Notes: a model not told the origin generated them from the letters alone. A stretch of DNA of 64,000 bases from Plesiocystis pacifica SIR-1 (GCF_000170895.1 NZ_ABCS01000001.1:1-64000), one strand, 5' to 3'; positions 1-13,419 are shown, numbered from the stretch's first letter. Translations and numbers: made by a program.

Positions 1-1
1 G

Positions 2-67
2 CCCACCCCGGCCGCGCCGGGACCCATGATCCACGAAAGCATCGTCCACGGACTCAGCTGGCGCTGA
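2..67 (+). CDS. C-terminal end of an unidentified upstream gene (partial)
   Basis: The first 67 bases contain an open frame that ends with TGA at 65-67 and reads PTPAAPGPMIHESIVHGLSWR. Nearly every codon ends in G or C, as in the real genes of this window. It could be the tail of a plus-strand gene starting outside the window. Too little is visible to assign a function, and a chance open frame cannot be excluded. Bases 68-187, between it and the stop codon of the next gene, show no feature I can support. Confidence 0.3.
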   Translation, partial: PTPAAPGPMIHESIVHGLSWR

Positions 68-187
68 ACCCGTGGGCGGCTGCCTTTCTCGGTAGTGGGG
101 TCCACCACAGCGTCGTCGCGGCTCCTTGCCCTCGGGTCCCAGCTCCACCCCAAACCCGGCACGGACTTCGGACACGCGGTACTAGGG

Positions 188-1189
188 TCAGAGCCGCTCG
201 AGCAGGGCGTCGGCGAGGGAGCGGACCGTCAGCGGCGAGCTGCCCTCGGCCTTGTTGTTGGCGATGAAGGTGACCTTGGCCTTGCTCGCCTGTCCGGGCC
301 CGCGCAGCTGGGCGGCGATCATGTCGGCGTAGGCGCGGCGGACCTCGACGTTGGGATCGACGAGGCGGTCGAAGGGGGCGTAGGCCTTCTTGCCGGACTC
401 GTAGTCGTGGTGGCGCGCGAGCATCCAGCGCATGACCAGGGCGGGGCGATCGGCGCCGCCGCTGGCCTGCCACTGCTTGTGGATCTCGGGCATGCCAGGC
501 AGCTCGGCGACGCAGTGGGTCGCGCCCACGGCCTCGAGGGCCTTGATGTAGCGGGGCGTGAACAGGTCCGGGTTGCGGAGCTCGACGGCGTACTGCGGAC
601 CCGCGGGCAGGGCTTCCAGGAAGGCGCGCAGGCGCGAGGCGAAGCTGCGCGCGCCGCCGGTCACGTACTGGGGCGGGAACTGAAACAAGAGCACGCCGCC
701 AGCGGGGCCGAGGCCCTGCATGAAGGGCTCGACCACGGCTCGGGTCGCGTACTCGGGCTCGAGGAAGAGCTCGTTGCGCTGACCGGCGCGGGCGCGGTTC
801 CACGAGCGGGACGAGAACTGGACGGTGGTGCACTCGGCGTGGGCCTTGACCAGGAGCTGGAAGTCCTCGGGCAGGTCGCGGCGCAGGGCCCCGAGCTGGG
901 CGGCGCTCATGGTCCCGTAGTAGGTGCGGTCGAGGCCGACGGTGCGCAGCAGGGGGTGGCGGGCGTAGGTCGCCAGGCCGTCGCGGACGAGCGCGCGGTT
1001 GCTGGCCTTGCGGTCCCAGACGAGCCCCTCCCAGCCCGGGAAGGTCCACGACGAGGTGCCCATGCGCAGCTGCGGGGCCAGCTCGCGCAGGCGCGCGCCG
1101 GCCTCGGTGGTCGCTTCGTCCTGGGCGGCGAGCTCGAGCTGGCGGTCGGGGTGGACCTCGCCGCCAAAGATGTCGAGCTGCGCGGTCAC
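188..1189 (-). CDS. DUF72 (YecE-like) family protein
   Basis: Protein of 333 residues, GTG start. After an approximately 40-residue N-terminal extension it carries the DUF72 hallmarks: an opening G-T-S-S-W-x-F-P-G-W strand, a central LLFQFPPQY segment, the YAVELRNPD strand, and a C-terminal AYVYFNN-like strand seen here as VTFIANN. DUF72 proteins are TIM-barrel-like and cytoplasmic; their biochemical activity is not established. It is divergently arranged with the large kinase gene, with only 46 bases between the two start codons, so the promoters must overlap or lie inside coding sequence. The family call is firm and the function unknown. Confidence 0.85.
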   Translation of the reverse strand: MTAQLDIFGGEVHPDRQLELAAQDEATTEAGARLRELAPQLRMGTSSWTFPGWEGLVWDRKASNRALVRDGLATYARHPLLRTVGLDRTYYGTMSAAQLGALRRDLPEDFQLLVKAHAECTTVQFSSRSWNRARAGQRNELFLEPEYATRAVVEPFMQGLGPAGGVLLFQFPPQYVTGGARSFASRLRAFLEALPAGPQYAVELRNPDLFTPRYIKALEAVGATHCVAELPGMPEIHKQWQASGGADRPALVMRWMLARHHDYESGKKAYAPFDRLVDPNVEVRRAYADMIAAQLRGPGQASKAKVTFIANNKAEGSSPLTVRSLADALLERL

Positions 1190-1235
1190 GGTCGGGGAGT
1201 GTAGCAGCGCGGGCGTGGGTGGTAGCCTGGCGAGG

Positions 1236-5639
<4,404 letters not shown>

Positions 5640-6527
5640 CTATTGGGAGCGGACCTCGGCCGTGATCGGCTCGGTGCGCTGGAACTGGACGACGTACTCC
5701 TGCTTGCCGGCGACGACCTCGAGGCTCCCGGCCGGCCGCCACTGCTCGTCGTTGCCGCGCATCACCGCGAGGGCGTAGCGGCCCGGGGTGAGCTCGCGCA
5801 GGGCGTTGGGGTCGAGGGTCATCTGCAGCGTGGGCTGGCCGCCGGGGCCGGTGACTCGAAGGCGCGCATAGTTGAGGGCGGCGGCTTTGAAGTGCACGGG
5901 CACCTTGGCGGGCAAGCCCGGGGGCGCCTTGGGCTTGCCCGGCTTGGAAGGGCGCTCGGGATCGGGGGCCGAGGCCTGGTCGTAGGGGCTCAGGTCGATG
6001 TCGGCCCAGCGCTCGCGCAACACGATGCGCTCGGCCGAGGTCAACCCCGGCGTGCCGAGCTCGAAGTCCTCGGCGCGCACGCGGACGTCCTCGACCGGCG
6101 GGGCCATGCGGACCCGGGCCTGGACGAGCTCGGTGCCGCCCGCACCCGTCTCGCGCAGACCGATGAGGCGCCCGAGGGCCTCGGTGTCCGCCTTGGTGTC
6201 TGCGGGGCACAGGTACTCGAGCAAGGTGCCCTCGGCGCGGATCGTGGCGTCGATGGGCTCGCCGCCCTCGGGCCAGATCAGCGCGCGCAGCAAGGCCGTG
6301 CCCTCGAGGGTGAGCTGGCACAGCTTCTGGGAGCTCTCGCCCTTGGCGGGCACGCCCGGCGTGGGCCCGCCGACGCGGCGCTCGAGGTAGCGCGTGGGCT
6401 CGTCGGGCTGGCACGCGCCCAGGCCCAGGCTCAGGCCCATGGCGAGGGCGAGCAGGGTCGACAGAGCCACCACGGGCCCGGCGCGTGCGACGAGCGAAGC
6501 CACGGCGGAGACTATGCGTGAGCGCAT
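5640..6527 (-). CDS. Predicted lipoprotein, unknown function
   Basis: 295 residues, ATG start. A hydrophobic signal segment ends in LGLGAC (Cys39), a lipobox for export and lipidation. The mature part shows no domain I recognise; it is soluble, with a proline/lysine-rich stretch near residues 195-215 (PERPSKPGKPKAPPGLP). The last 70 residues (TLDPNALRELTPGRYALAVM) have the character of a beta-sandwich. It lies 19 bases downstream of the PEGA-domain gene on the same strand and is probably co-transcribed with it. It converges on the kinase gene with directly adjoining stop codons. Confidence 0.7.
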   Translation of the reverse strand: MRSRIVSAVASLVARAGPVVALSTLLALAMGLSLGLGACQPDEPTRYLERRVGGPTPGVPAKGESSQKLCQLTLEGTALLRALIWPEGGEPIDATIRAEGTLLEYLCPADTKADTEALGRLIGLRETGAGGTELVQARVRMAPPVEDVRVRAEDFELGTPGLTSAERIVLRERWADIDLSPYDQASAPDPERPSKPGKPKAPPGLPAKVPVHFKAAALNYARLRVTGPGGQPTLQMTLDPNALRELTPGRYALAVMRGNDEQWRPAGSLEVVAGKQEYVVQFQRTEPITAEVRSQ

Positions 6528-6546
6528 CGCGGCGCGCCAGGGAGGC

Positions 6547-7686
6547 TCAAAAACGCAGCCGCCCGAGCTCGAGCTGCGCGCGCGGAGAGGCCTCGCGGCC
6601 CCGCCGGCGCCGGCCCTCGTCGACGGCGAAGACCGGGATCCAGATCGCCAGCGAGCCCAGGCCAGCGGCGATCAGCGATCCGCCGATGGGCTGGCCGGTG
6701 GCGCAGCCCGTGGGATAGCGGTCGCAGCTCGTGCTCGCCACGATGACCACGCCGGCCACGGCGGTCAGGCTCGCCACGACCACGCCGCCGATCTCGACCT
6801 TGCGGCGGACCATGGGTCCGCGGGTGAGGGTGGGCGGAATGGGCGGGCCCGCGGGGGGTCCGGCGCGCTCGGTCGCAACGAGGGGCGGCGGAGCGACGGC
6901 GAAGCGGACCTCCGCCGCGCTCGTGGCTGCTCCGGGCTGGGCCTCGACGACCTGGGTCACGCTCGGCGTGCGCTCGTCCTTGCCGACGACGTGCACGACG
7001 TGGCTGCCGGGGTAGACCCACGAGGTCCCGGTGGGCACGGGGAAGCCGTCGACGGAGGCCGAACACGGGGCGCCGCACTCGATGCGCAGCGCGGCGCGGG
7101 GCTCGGCGTCGAGGGCGGCCACGCGGGCGTCGAGGGTCTCGGCGAGGTCCGGCCCAAACTCGGCGCGCGCCAGCCCGAGCAGGGCCTGGGTCTGGCGCGG
7201 AGAGGGGCTGCGGCGCACGGTCTCGTCGAGGACCGCCTCGGCGCGCAGGTCCAGGCCGAGGCGGAGGTAGGTCCGGGCCAGGTTGAAGCGCGCGATGGCC
7301 AGGGCTTCGCGCCCGGCCGCGTCCTCGCTGAGCTCGGCGACGTAGCCCTCGACGCTGGCGATGGCCAGGGCGAGGGCCTTGGCGGTCAGCGGCTCGGCGG
7401 CCTTGCTCGCGGCCAAGCTGGCGCTCTCGAGCTGGCTGCGGGCGGCGGCGTAGTCGGGGTTTCCGGCGGGCGCGGGGGCGCCGGGGCGCTGGACCGAGGG
7501 CGCTCGGGTGCGCGGGCGGGGCGTCGCCGTTCGTGGACGGGCAGGGGCCGCAGGCGCGGCGGGCCTCGCTTTGACCCGCGGTCGCTGGGTGGGTTGTTGC
7601 GTGGGCCGCTGCGTGGGCCGCTGGACGGGCTGCTGGACCGGGGGCCCCGCGACACTCAGCGCGACGAGCATGGCCAGGGCCGGCAT
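6547..7686 (-). CDS. Secreted/membrane protein with Q-R-P repeats, PEGA-like domain and two C-terminal TM helices
   Basis: 379 residues. A short signal segment (MPALAMLVALSVAGPP) is followed by repeated Q-R-P/Q-Q-P motifs and an Ala/Pro/Arg-rich spacer to about residue 75. Residues 75-195 are helical and TPR-like (ALAIARFNLARTYLRLGLDLRAEAVLDETV). A PEGA-type beta domain follows (ALRIECGAPCSASVDGFPV), then two hydrophobic helices around residues 290-350 and a basic tail (DEGRRRRGREAS). PEGA domains are surface-associated in known families. The layout (Q-R-P N-terminus, paired helices, charged tail) is shared with the protein at 14678-15286, which suggests distant paralogy. It heads an apparent two-gene unit with the lipoprotein downstream. 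Confidence 0.75.
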   Translation of the reverse strand: MPALAMLVALSVAGPPVQQPVQRPTQRPTQQPTQRPRVKARPAAPAAPARPRTATPRPRTRAPSVQRPGAPAPAGNPDYAAARSQLESASLAASKAAEPLTAKALALAIASVEGYVAELSEDAAGREALAIARFNLARTYLRLGLDLRAEAVLDETVRRSPSPRQTQALLGLARAEFGPDLAETLDARVAALDAEPRAALRIECGAPCSASVDGFPVPTGTSWVYPGSHVVHVVGKDERTPSVTQVVEAQPGAATSAAEVRFAVAPPPLVATERAGPPAGPPIPPTLTRGPMVRRKVEIGGVVVASLTAVAGVVIVASTSCDRYPTGCATGQPIGGSLIAAGLGSLAIWIPVFAVDEGRRRRGREASPRAQLELGRLRF

Positions 7687-7731
7687 GGGCAGACTCTAGC
7701 AGCCGCGGTACACACGAGCCGAGCGTCGACC

Positions 7732-8352
7732 ATGGCCGAGAGCTACACCACCCTCACCGAGCCCCACGAGCTCGAGATCGACAAGGTCAAGCGCTCGCGC
7801 TTCATCGGTCTGGCCAGCCCCTGCGCCAGCCCGGACGAGGCCAAGGCCTTCATCGAGGCCGCGCGCTCGCGCTTTCACGACGCTCGCCACCACGCCTTCG
7901 CCTGGCGCATCGGGGAGAGCGCGCGGGCCTCCGACGACGGCGAGCCGCACCACAGCGCGGGCGCGCCGATCCTCCGGGAGCTCGAAGGCCGCGGGCTGAA
8001 CCACGCCGTGGTCGTCGTGGTGCGTTACTTCGGCGGGGTCAAGCTGGGCACCGGCGGACTCGTGCGCGCCTACGGAGCGGCGGCGGCGGCCGTGCTCGAC
8101 GACGCGCCGCGAGCTCGGGTGCTCGCGCGCACGCCGGTGAAGCTGCGCTTCGACTACGCCATCGCCAGCGCGGTCCAGCGGGTGCTGCATCGCCACGGCC
8201 TCGAGCCCGCGCACGCCGACTACGCCGCGCGGGTGTGCCTGACCCTGCACCTCGAGGCCGGGCGCGTCGACGGGCTGGTCAGCGAGCTGCGCGACGCCTC
8301 CGGGGGCGCGGCGGAGCTCGAAGTCCTCGACCCCATCGCCGTCCCCGAGTGA
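7732..8352 (+). CDS. yigZ: YigZ/IMPACT (UPF0029) family protein
   Basis: 206 residues, ATG start preceded by GTCGACC. It carries the UPF0029 signature YFGGVKLGTGGLVRAYGAAA in the N-terminal domain and the R-H-H-A-F-A-W-R-I segment before it. The C-terminal part (LRFDYAIASAVQRVLHRHGLEP) matches the second, ferredoxin-like domain of YigZ proteins, and the length is normal for the family. The family is related to eukaryotic IMPACT and is cytoplasmic; its molecular role in bacteria is unsettled. It converges with the TetR gene, with three bases between stop codons, and diverges from the Q-R-P gene. Confidence 0.88.
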   Translation: MAESYTTLTEPHELEIDKVKRSRFIGLASPCASPDEAKAFIEAARSRFHDARHHAFAWRIGESARASDDGEPHHSAGAPILRELEGRGLNHAVVVVVRYFGGVKLGTGGLVRAYGAAAAAVLDDAPRARVLARTPVKLRFDYAIASAVQRVLHRHGLEPAHADYAARVCLTLHLEAGRVDGLVSELRDASGGAAELEVLDPIAVPE

Positions 8353-8355
8353 GGT

Positions 8356-9018
8356 TCAGCCGTTGGCGACCAAGCTCGCGCCGAGGCTCTCGTAAAACAG
8401 CGCCGCGTGCTCGACCATGAGCTCCACGGGCTCTTCGCAGCCCTCGTTGACCCAGCGCATCGCCAGGTAGACCGTCGCGCCGATGACCCCGGTGCTGATC
8501 AGCCGCAGCTCGAAGGGCCCCGACCCGAGCTCGACGGCTCCGGGCAAGCGCTCGCCCGCGACGTCGAGGACCAGATCGGTGAACCGCCCCACGGCGACCT
8601 GCGACTGCTGGGCGATGTCCGAGTTGATGGTCAGGACGTCGACGAGGATGACTCGGGCGATGCCGGGCTCGTCGAGCAAGGTCTGGAAGAAGGCGCGCAG
8701 GCCCGCGCGGATCAGCTCGGGTAGGGAGACCTCGGCGTCGGCCTTGGCGCTCAGGGTCTCGAGGGCGCCCTCCGTCGCGACCCGCACCCGGTCGACGCTC
8801 GCGTCGTAGACCGCGAGGAAGAGCTCCTCGAGGTTGGCGAAGGACTCGTAGAAGTAGCGCTCGGTCAGCTGGGCCTCGGCGCAGATGTCTCGGACGCGCA
8901 CGCCGTGGAAGCCCCGGGTGCCAAAGGTGGCGAGGCCGGCCTCGATCAGCCGCTCGCGCCGAGCTCGGATGCGTTCCTCGGCGCTCTTGCCTCGAAAGCG
9001 GCGATTGGGGGCGGCCAC
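8356..9018 (-). CDS. TetR-family transcriptional regulator
   Basis: 220 residues from the GTG at 9018. An earlier start would run into the divergent monooxygenase gene and gives implausible sequence. The N-terminal helix-turn-helix reads LIEAGLATFGTRGFHGVRVRDICAEAQLTERYFYESF, the classic TetR pattern (about residues 22-65). The remainder is an all-helical ligand-binding domain with no family-specific signature I can name. It is divergent from the monooxygenase; only 46 bases separate the start codons. A perfect 7-bp-arm palindrome in that interval (9057-9074) is the obvious candidate operator, so it probably represses the monooxygenase/SDR genes and possibly itself. Confidence 0.85.
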   Translation of the reverse strand: MAAPNRRFRGKSAEERIRARRERLIEAGLATFGTRGFHGVRVRDICAEAQLTERYFYESFANLEELFLAVYDASVDRVRVATEGALETLSAKADAEVSLPELIRAGLRAFFQTLLDEPGIARVILVDVLTINSDIAQQSQVAVGRFTDLVLDVAGERLPGAVELGSGPFELRLISTGVIGATVYLAMRWVNEGCEEPVELMVEHAALFYESLGASLVANG

Positions 9019-9027
9019 GGGCCGATG

Positions 9028-9056
9028 TTGACACACGCAGGGGCGCCGCCTAAAGT
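9028..9056 (+). promoter_or_regulatory. Sigma-70-type promoter of the monooxygenase gene
   Basis: A perfect -35 hexamer TTGACA (9028-9033) is followed after 17 bases by TAAAGT (9051-9056), four of six matching TATAAT. Transcription would start near 9062-9064, directly at the ATG (9065), which implies a leaderless or nearly leaderless mRNA. The spacing and the perfect -35 box make this the most convincing promoter in the window. Confidence 0.55.
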
Positions 9057-9074
9057 TGACAACGATGGTTGTCA
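9057..9074. promoter_or_regulatory. Palindromic operator candidate for the TetR regulator
   Basis: TGACAAC-GATG-GTTGTCA is a perfect inverted repeat with 7-base arms and a 4-base centre. It overlaps the predicted transcription start and the ATG of the monooxygenase (9065-9067). A bound TetR dimer here would block initiation. Assignment to this regulator is inference from position and symmetry. Confidence 0.5.
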
Positions 9075-10627
9075 GAGAGAGCCTCGACAGGGCCGAAGAC
9101 GATCCGCCGGTGCGCGAGCTGCTGATCATCGGCACGGGCTTCGCGGGCCTGGCGATGGCCATCCAGGCTCGGGAGGCGGGCGTCGACGACCTGGTCATGC
9201 TCGAGCGCGCGGGCGAGGTCGGCGGGACCTGGCGCGACAACGACTACCCGGGCTGCGCCTGCGACGTGCAGTCCCACCTCTACTCCCTGTCCTTCGCCCA
9301 AAAGCGCGACTGGACCCGGACCTTCGCAGGCCACGCGGAGATCCAGGCCTACATCCTCGACTGCTACGCGCGCTACGGCCTGCGCCCGAAGGTGCGACTC
9401 GACGCGGACATCGTGCGCGCGCAGTGGGACGCGGGCGAGGCGGTGTGGACGGTCACGGCCCGCGACGGTCGGCGGTGGCGCGGGCGGGCCCTGGTCTCGG
9501 CGATCGGGGCCCTGAGCAACCCGGCCATCCCCAAGCTCCCGGGCCTCGAAGACTTCGCGGGCAAGCAGTTTCACTCGGCGACCTGGGACCACGACTACGC
9601 CCTCGAGGGGCGCCGGGTCGCCGTCGTCGGCACGGGCGCGAGCGCCATCCAGTTCGTGCCGCAGATCGCCCCCAAGGTCGCGCGGCTGCACCTGTTCCAG
9701 CGCACCGCGCCGTGGGTGCTGCCCAAGGCCGACCGCCCCTTTGGCCGGATCGAGCGCGCGGCCTATGCCCACGTGCCCGGGCTGCAGGCGGCCCGGCGCG
9801 CGCGGATCTACTGGGGACTCGAGTCGCGGGTGCTCGGCTTCGCCTACTCCCAGGCCCTGATGAAGGCGACCCAAAACCAGGGCCTCCGGCACATCCGTCG
9901 GGGCATCCGCGATCCGCAGCTGCGCGCCAAGGTGACCCCCAATTTCACCCTCGGCTGCAAGCGCGTGCTGCTGAGTAACGACTATTACCCGGCCCTCGAT
10001 CGCGCCAACGTCGAGGTCGTCGACGCGGGGGTCGAGGCGGTCACGGCCACGGGCATCGTCGACGCCCGCGGGGTCGAGCGCGAGGTCGACACCATCATCT
10101 TCGGCACCGGCTTTCGGGTCCAGAGCATGGTCCCCGAGGGGATGATCTTCGGCCGCGGCGGCGTGGACCTGGCCCACGCGTGGAGCGAGCGCATGACCGC
10201 CTACAAGGGCACGACGGTGCCGGGCTTCCCCAACCTGTTCGTGCTCGCCGGTCCCAACACCGGCCTGGGCCACAGCTCCATGGTGTTCATGCTCGAGTCC
10301 CAGGTCCGCTACGTGGTCGACGCTCTGGTCAAGATGCGCGATCGCAAGTGGGCGTCCGTGGAGGTCCGCAGCGATCGGCTGCGCGCCTTCGTGGCGGGCC
10401 TCGATGACAAGGCGGCGCGGGCGGTGTGGAGCAGCGGGTGCCGCAGCTGGTACCTCGACCGGTCCGGCAACAACACGGCCCTGTGGCCCGACTTCACCTT
10501 CCGCTTCCGCCAGACCACGGCCAGCTTCGACGAGCAGGCCTACGCGGTCCAGACCCTGGCCGAGCTGGCCGAGCTGGCCGCGACCGCGTCGGCGGGGGAT
10601 GATGCGCCCACGCCCGCGGTGGCTTGA
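9065..10627 (+). CDS. Flavin-dependent monooxygenase, Baeyer-Villiger type
   Basis: 520 residues. An FAD-binding Rossmann motif GTGFAG is at residues 23-28, followed by GGTWRDNDYPGCACDV (53-68), typical of Baeyer-Villiger monooxygenases. The family fingerprint FxGxxxHxxxW[PD] is present as FAGKQFHSATWDHD (164-177). A second nucleotide motif GTGASA (189-194) binds NADPH. Length is normal. Such enzymes insert oxygen next to ketones or oxidise heteroatoms, using NADPH and O2 in the cytoplasm; the substrate cannot be read from sequence. The ATG at 9065 lies in the palindrome and has no leader for a ribosome-binding site; a TTG at 9056 in the same frame is a less likely start. An SDR gene follows after 28 bases, suggesting a ketone/alcohol-handling unit controlled by the TetR protein. 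Confidence 0.88.
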   Translation: MVVRESLDRAEDDPPVRELLIIGTGFAGLAMAIQAREAGVDDLVMLERAGEVGGTWRDNDYPGCACDVQSHLYSLSFAQKRDWTRTFAGHAEIQAYILDCYARYGLRPKVRLDADIVRAQWDAGEAVWTVTARDGRRWRGRALVSAIGALSNPAIPKLPGLEDFAGKQFHSATWDHDYALEGRRVAVVGTGASAIQFVPQIAPKVARLHLFQRTAPWVLPKADRPFGRIERAAYAHVPGLQAARRARIYWGLESRVLGFAYSQALMKATQNQGLRHIRRGIRDPQLRAKVTPNFTLGCKRVLLSNDYYPALDRANVEVVDAGVEAVTATGIVDARGVEREVDTIIFGTGFRVQSMVPEGMIFGRGGVDLAHAWSERMTAYKGTTVPGFPNLFVLAGPNTGLGHSSMVFMLESQVRYVVDALVKMRDRKWASVEVRSDRLRAFVAGLDDKAARAVWSSGCRSWYLDRSGNNTALWPDFTFRFRQTTASFDEQAYAVQTLAELAELAATASAGDDAPTPAVA

Positions 10628-10655
10628 AGCCCGCGGCGTTCGAGAGAGAACCAGC

Positions 10656-11495
10656 ATGAAGAACTTCTCCAACAAGGTCGCGGCCATCACCGGCGCAGGC
10701 TCGGGCATCGGCCGGCAGCTCGCCCTCGAGCTCGCCGAGCGCGGGGCCGAGCTGGCCCTGTCCGACGTCAACGAGGCCGGCCTGGCCGAGACCGTCGCTG
10801 GCTGCCGCGAGGCCGGTGCTCCGCGGGTCAGCGAGGCCCGGGTCGACGTCGCCGATCGGGCCGCGGTCGAAGCCTGGGCCGACGCGGTGGTCGCCGAGCA
10901 CGGCCGCGCGAACCTGATCTTCAACAACGCGGGCGTCGCCCTGGCCAGCACCCTCGAGGCCGTCTCCTACGAGGACTTCGAGTGGATCATGAACATCAAC
11001 TTTTGGGGGGTGGTCCACGGGACCAAGGCCTTCCTCCCGCACCTGCGCGCGGCGGGCGAGGGCCACATCGTCAACACCTCCAGCGTGTTCGGGTTGATCT
11101 CGGTGCCGGGGCAGGGGACCTACAACGCGACCAAGTTCGCCGTGCGCGGGTTCACCGAGGCCCTGCGCCAGGAGCTGGACATGGGCGGCGGGGGCGTGAG
11201 CGCGACCTGTGTCCACCCCGGCGGGATCAAGACCAACATCGCCCGAGACGCGCGCTTCGACGCGAGCATGGACGCGCTCGCGGGCGGCGAGGGCAAGGGC
11301 AAGGCGAGCTTCGAAAAATTGTTCATCACCGAGGCCCGGTCTGCCGCCCAGACCATCTTGCGCGGGGTCCGTCGCAACCAAAGGCGCGTGCTCGTGGGCC
11401 CGGACGCGCGGGTCATCGACTGGATGCAGCGCACCTTGCCCACGGGCTACCACTTCATGACCACGGGGCTGATCCGCGTCGCCAAGCGCTTATGA
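10656..11495 (+). CDS. Short-chain dehydrogenase/reductase
   Basis: 279 residues, ATG preceded by the purine-rich GAGAGAA. Classical SDR motifs are present: TGAGSGIG (cofactor loop, residues 13-20), NNAG, catalytic Ser in NTSSVFG and the Y-x-x-x-K pair as YNATK. The Asp after the second strand (LSDVN) points to NAD(H) rather than NADP(H) preference. It lies 28 bases after the monooxygenase and ends 9 bases before the next gene, so it is probably in the same transcript. A plausible role is interconversion of an alcohol and the ketone used by the monooxygenase; that link is inference. Confidence 0.88.
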   Translation: MKNFSNKVAAITGAGSGIGRQLALELAERGAELALSDVNEAGLAETVAGCREAGAPRVSEARVDVADRAAVEAWADAVVAEHGRANLIFNNAGVALASTLEAVSYEDFEWIMNINFWGVVHGTKAFLPHLRAAGEGHIVNTSSVFGLISVPGQGTYNATKFAVRGFTEALRQELDMGGGGVSATCVHPGGIKTNIARDARFDASMDALAGGEGKGKASFEKLFITEARSAAQTILRGVRRNQRRVLVGPDARVIDWMQRTLPTGYHFMTTGLIRVAKRL

Positions 11496-11504
11496 TGGGC
11501 GGCG

Positions 11505-12674
11505 GTGGCCCGAGCCCGCGCAGCGCTGTCCTCGATTGGCCTGAGCCTGAGCCTGAGCCTGGTCTTGGGCTTGGGCGCGCCGCAGCGCGCCCGCGCGGCG
11601 GGTGAGGACGCGGTCGAGGACACGGGCCCGCGGAGCTCGAGGCCGGCGCCGAAGATGTCCGGCGAGGCCCTGCTGACCTTCATCGGCCAGGCGGACGCGC
11701 ACGTCGTGGTGGTGCCCGCGGGCCCGCCGACGCCGGCCCTGCTCGAGACCGGCGACTCGATCATCGCGCGGCTGCGGGCGGGCGGGCGGCTGCGGGCGGT
11801 CCTCGACGGCCAGCGCCTGGGTGACCTGAGCGAGGCCAGCGACGCCGAGATCCTCGCGCGGGTCGATCGCCGCGGGGGCGCGATGACCATCGACCGCGTG
11901 CTCATCGTCCGGGTCGCGGGCTATGGCGCGGACCAGGTCGTCTACGCCGACAGCTACACCCGCGGGGGCGAGCGCTACGCGGGCTTCGTGCTCCACGCGG
12001 GCGAGACCCTCGCGCCCCACGTCGATCCGGCGGCCTCGCTCGAGGCCCGCCGCGAGGTGTTCGAGCCGGCGACGCGCCAGGCCGCGGCCAACGACGTGGT
12101 CGCCGGGGCCAACGATCTCAGCGACGCCGAGCGCAGCTACCTCGAGCAGGCGCTGTACATGCCCCGGGACCTGGTCCTGCGCGGGATCTACCGCGACCCC
12201 CTGGCCAACGAGGAGACCGTCGCGCTGTTCGACAACCCCGCGCTCGTCGAAGCCTCGAAGCGGCGCGAGAAGACCCGCCGGGGGTTGACGCTGACGGGCC
12301 TGTTCCTGGGCTACCCGACCGTGGTGATCAGCGCCGTGATGATCGGCCTGTCGATGACGGGCGAGTTCGGGAAGGGCTTTTTGTACGCGAACCTGGGGAC
12401 CTTGAGCGTCGGCACCCTGGTGTGCGTGGGCGGGGCGATCGGCTGGGGGATGCAGCCCGTGCTCGGCGAGCCGGAGCTGCGCGCGGAGGTCGAGCGCCAC
12501 AACCACAACCTGCGCAGCGAGCTGGACCTGCCGGCGAACATCGACGCGCAGCTCGCCAGCGAGGAGGGGGGTCCCCTCGCGCGGCGCCCGGGCTGGAGCT
12601 CGAGCCTCGCGCCGCTGCTGGACGCCGAGGGGCGGGCGGCCGGCGGCGTGGTGTCCTGGTCCGTCCGCTTTTGA
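11505..12674 (+). CDS. Exported membrane protein of unknown function, paralogue of the protein at 13416-14594
   Basis: 389 residues, GTG start 9 bases after the SDR stop. A signal peptide (LSSIGLSLSLSLVLGLGAPQRARAA) leads to a domain with DRVLIVRVAGYGADQVVYADSYTRGGERYAGFVL, then charged helices and two to three hydrophobic helices around residues 270-325. A motif ELRAEVERHNHNLRSELDLP follows, and the tail ends in aromatic/basic residues (VSWSVRF), as outer-membrane-associated proteins often do. The same order of blocks (D-x-Y-F/T-x-x-G-x-R-Y-A-G-F, paired helices, E-V-E-R-H-N, terminal G-x-x-x-x-R-F) occurs in the protein at 13416-14594. I recognise no named family. Confidence 0.75.
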   Translation: MARARAALSSIGLSLSLSLVLGLGAPQRARAAGEDAVEDTGPRSSRPAPKMSGEALLTFIGQADAHVVVVPAGPPTPALLETGDSIIARLRAGGRLRAVLDGQRLGDLSEASDAEILARVDRRGGAMTIDRVLIVRVAGYGADQVVYADSYTRGGERYAGFVLHAGETLAPHVDPAASLEARREVFEPATRQAAANDVVAGANDLSDAERSYLEQALYMPRDLVLRGIYRDPLANEETVALFDNPALVEASKRREKTRRGLTLTGLFLGYPTVVISAVMIGLSMTGEFGKGFLYANLGTLSVGTLVCVGGAIGWGMQPVLGEPELRAEVERHNHNLRSELDLPANIDAQLASEEGGPLARRPGWSSSLAPLLDAEGRAAGGVVSWSVRF

Positions 12675-12687
12675 GCGGGTCACCCCC

Positions 12688-13419
12688 TCACCCGAGCACG
12701 TCGTCGACCTTGGACTCGAAGGATGCGCAGCGGTCGGCCCACCACTCGTGGGCCATGGCGAGGGCCTCGGGCGTCGCCGTCCGCTCCAGGCCCTCGACCG
12801 GGGGGCGGTCCTCGGTCGAGGGCATGGGCATGGCCGGGCTGGCGTTGCCGAGGACCAGGGCGCCGTCGCGGTCGTAGACGCCCAGGTAGCACCAGCCGAC
12901 GGAGAAGTACTCGACCGACGCGATGTAGTCGGCGCCGAGGAGCGCGGCGAGGGCCTGCCCGCGCTCGAGGTCGAGGCGCCCCGTGTAGGCGGTCTCGAGC
13001 CCCCGCAGCCGAGCCAGGGCGCCGCGGCTGCGGCCGAAGCAGCGAAAGGGGTAGCCCTCGATGACCGGGGCGAGGTGCGGAGGGGCCGTGCTCTGGAGCT
13101 CCTGGTAGGCGCTGCGGGTCACGAAGCGCGCGCTGGGTAGCACGCGCCAGTGCTGGCCCATGCGGTGCTCGACGTGGACGCGCAGGCGGGTCAGGTAGGC
13201 GGGCGAGACCTCCGCGGGGACCTGCGGGGGCACGATGGAGACGGTGATGGTGTTGTCGTCGTCCACCTGGATCTGGTCGACGAAGCGGGCCGTGCAGCTG
13301 ACCAGGGCGGCCCGCTGGCCCCGAGACCGGGCGAGAAAATCGGTGCTGGAGGCGCAGCCGAGGCCGAGACCGACGCCGAGGCTCCCGAGCCAGGCGCGGC
13401 GCGTCCACCCGGCCCTCAA
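12688..13419 (-). CDS. Predicted lipoprotein, possibly Tat-exported, unknown function
   Basis: 243 residues. Its likely TTG start overlaps the TGA of the gene before it (TTGA), suggesting translational coupling; no ATG or GTG lies nearby in frame. The N-terminus has a twin-arginine pair (TRRAWLGSLGVGLGLGC) ending in a lipobox Cys22. The mature part is soluble with the motifs FRCFGRSRG and YIASVEYFSVGWCYLGVYD; I recognise no family. It is in a two-gene unit with the paralogous exported membrane protein (13416-14594) and converges with the other paralogue at 12674, so it is flanked by both members of that pair. Confidence 0.65.
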   Translation of the reverse strand: MRAGWTRRAWLGSLGVGLGLGCASSTDFLARSRGQRAALVSCTARFVDQIQVDDDNTITVSIVPPQVPAEVSPAYLTRLRVHVEHRMGQHWRVLPSARFVTRSAYQELQSTAPPHLAPVIEGYPFRCFGRSRGALARLRGLETAYTGRLDLERGQALAALLGADYIASVEYFSVGWCYLGVYDRDGALVLGNASPAMPMPSTEDRPPVEGLERTATPEALAMAHEWWADRCASFESKVDDVLG

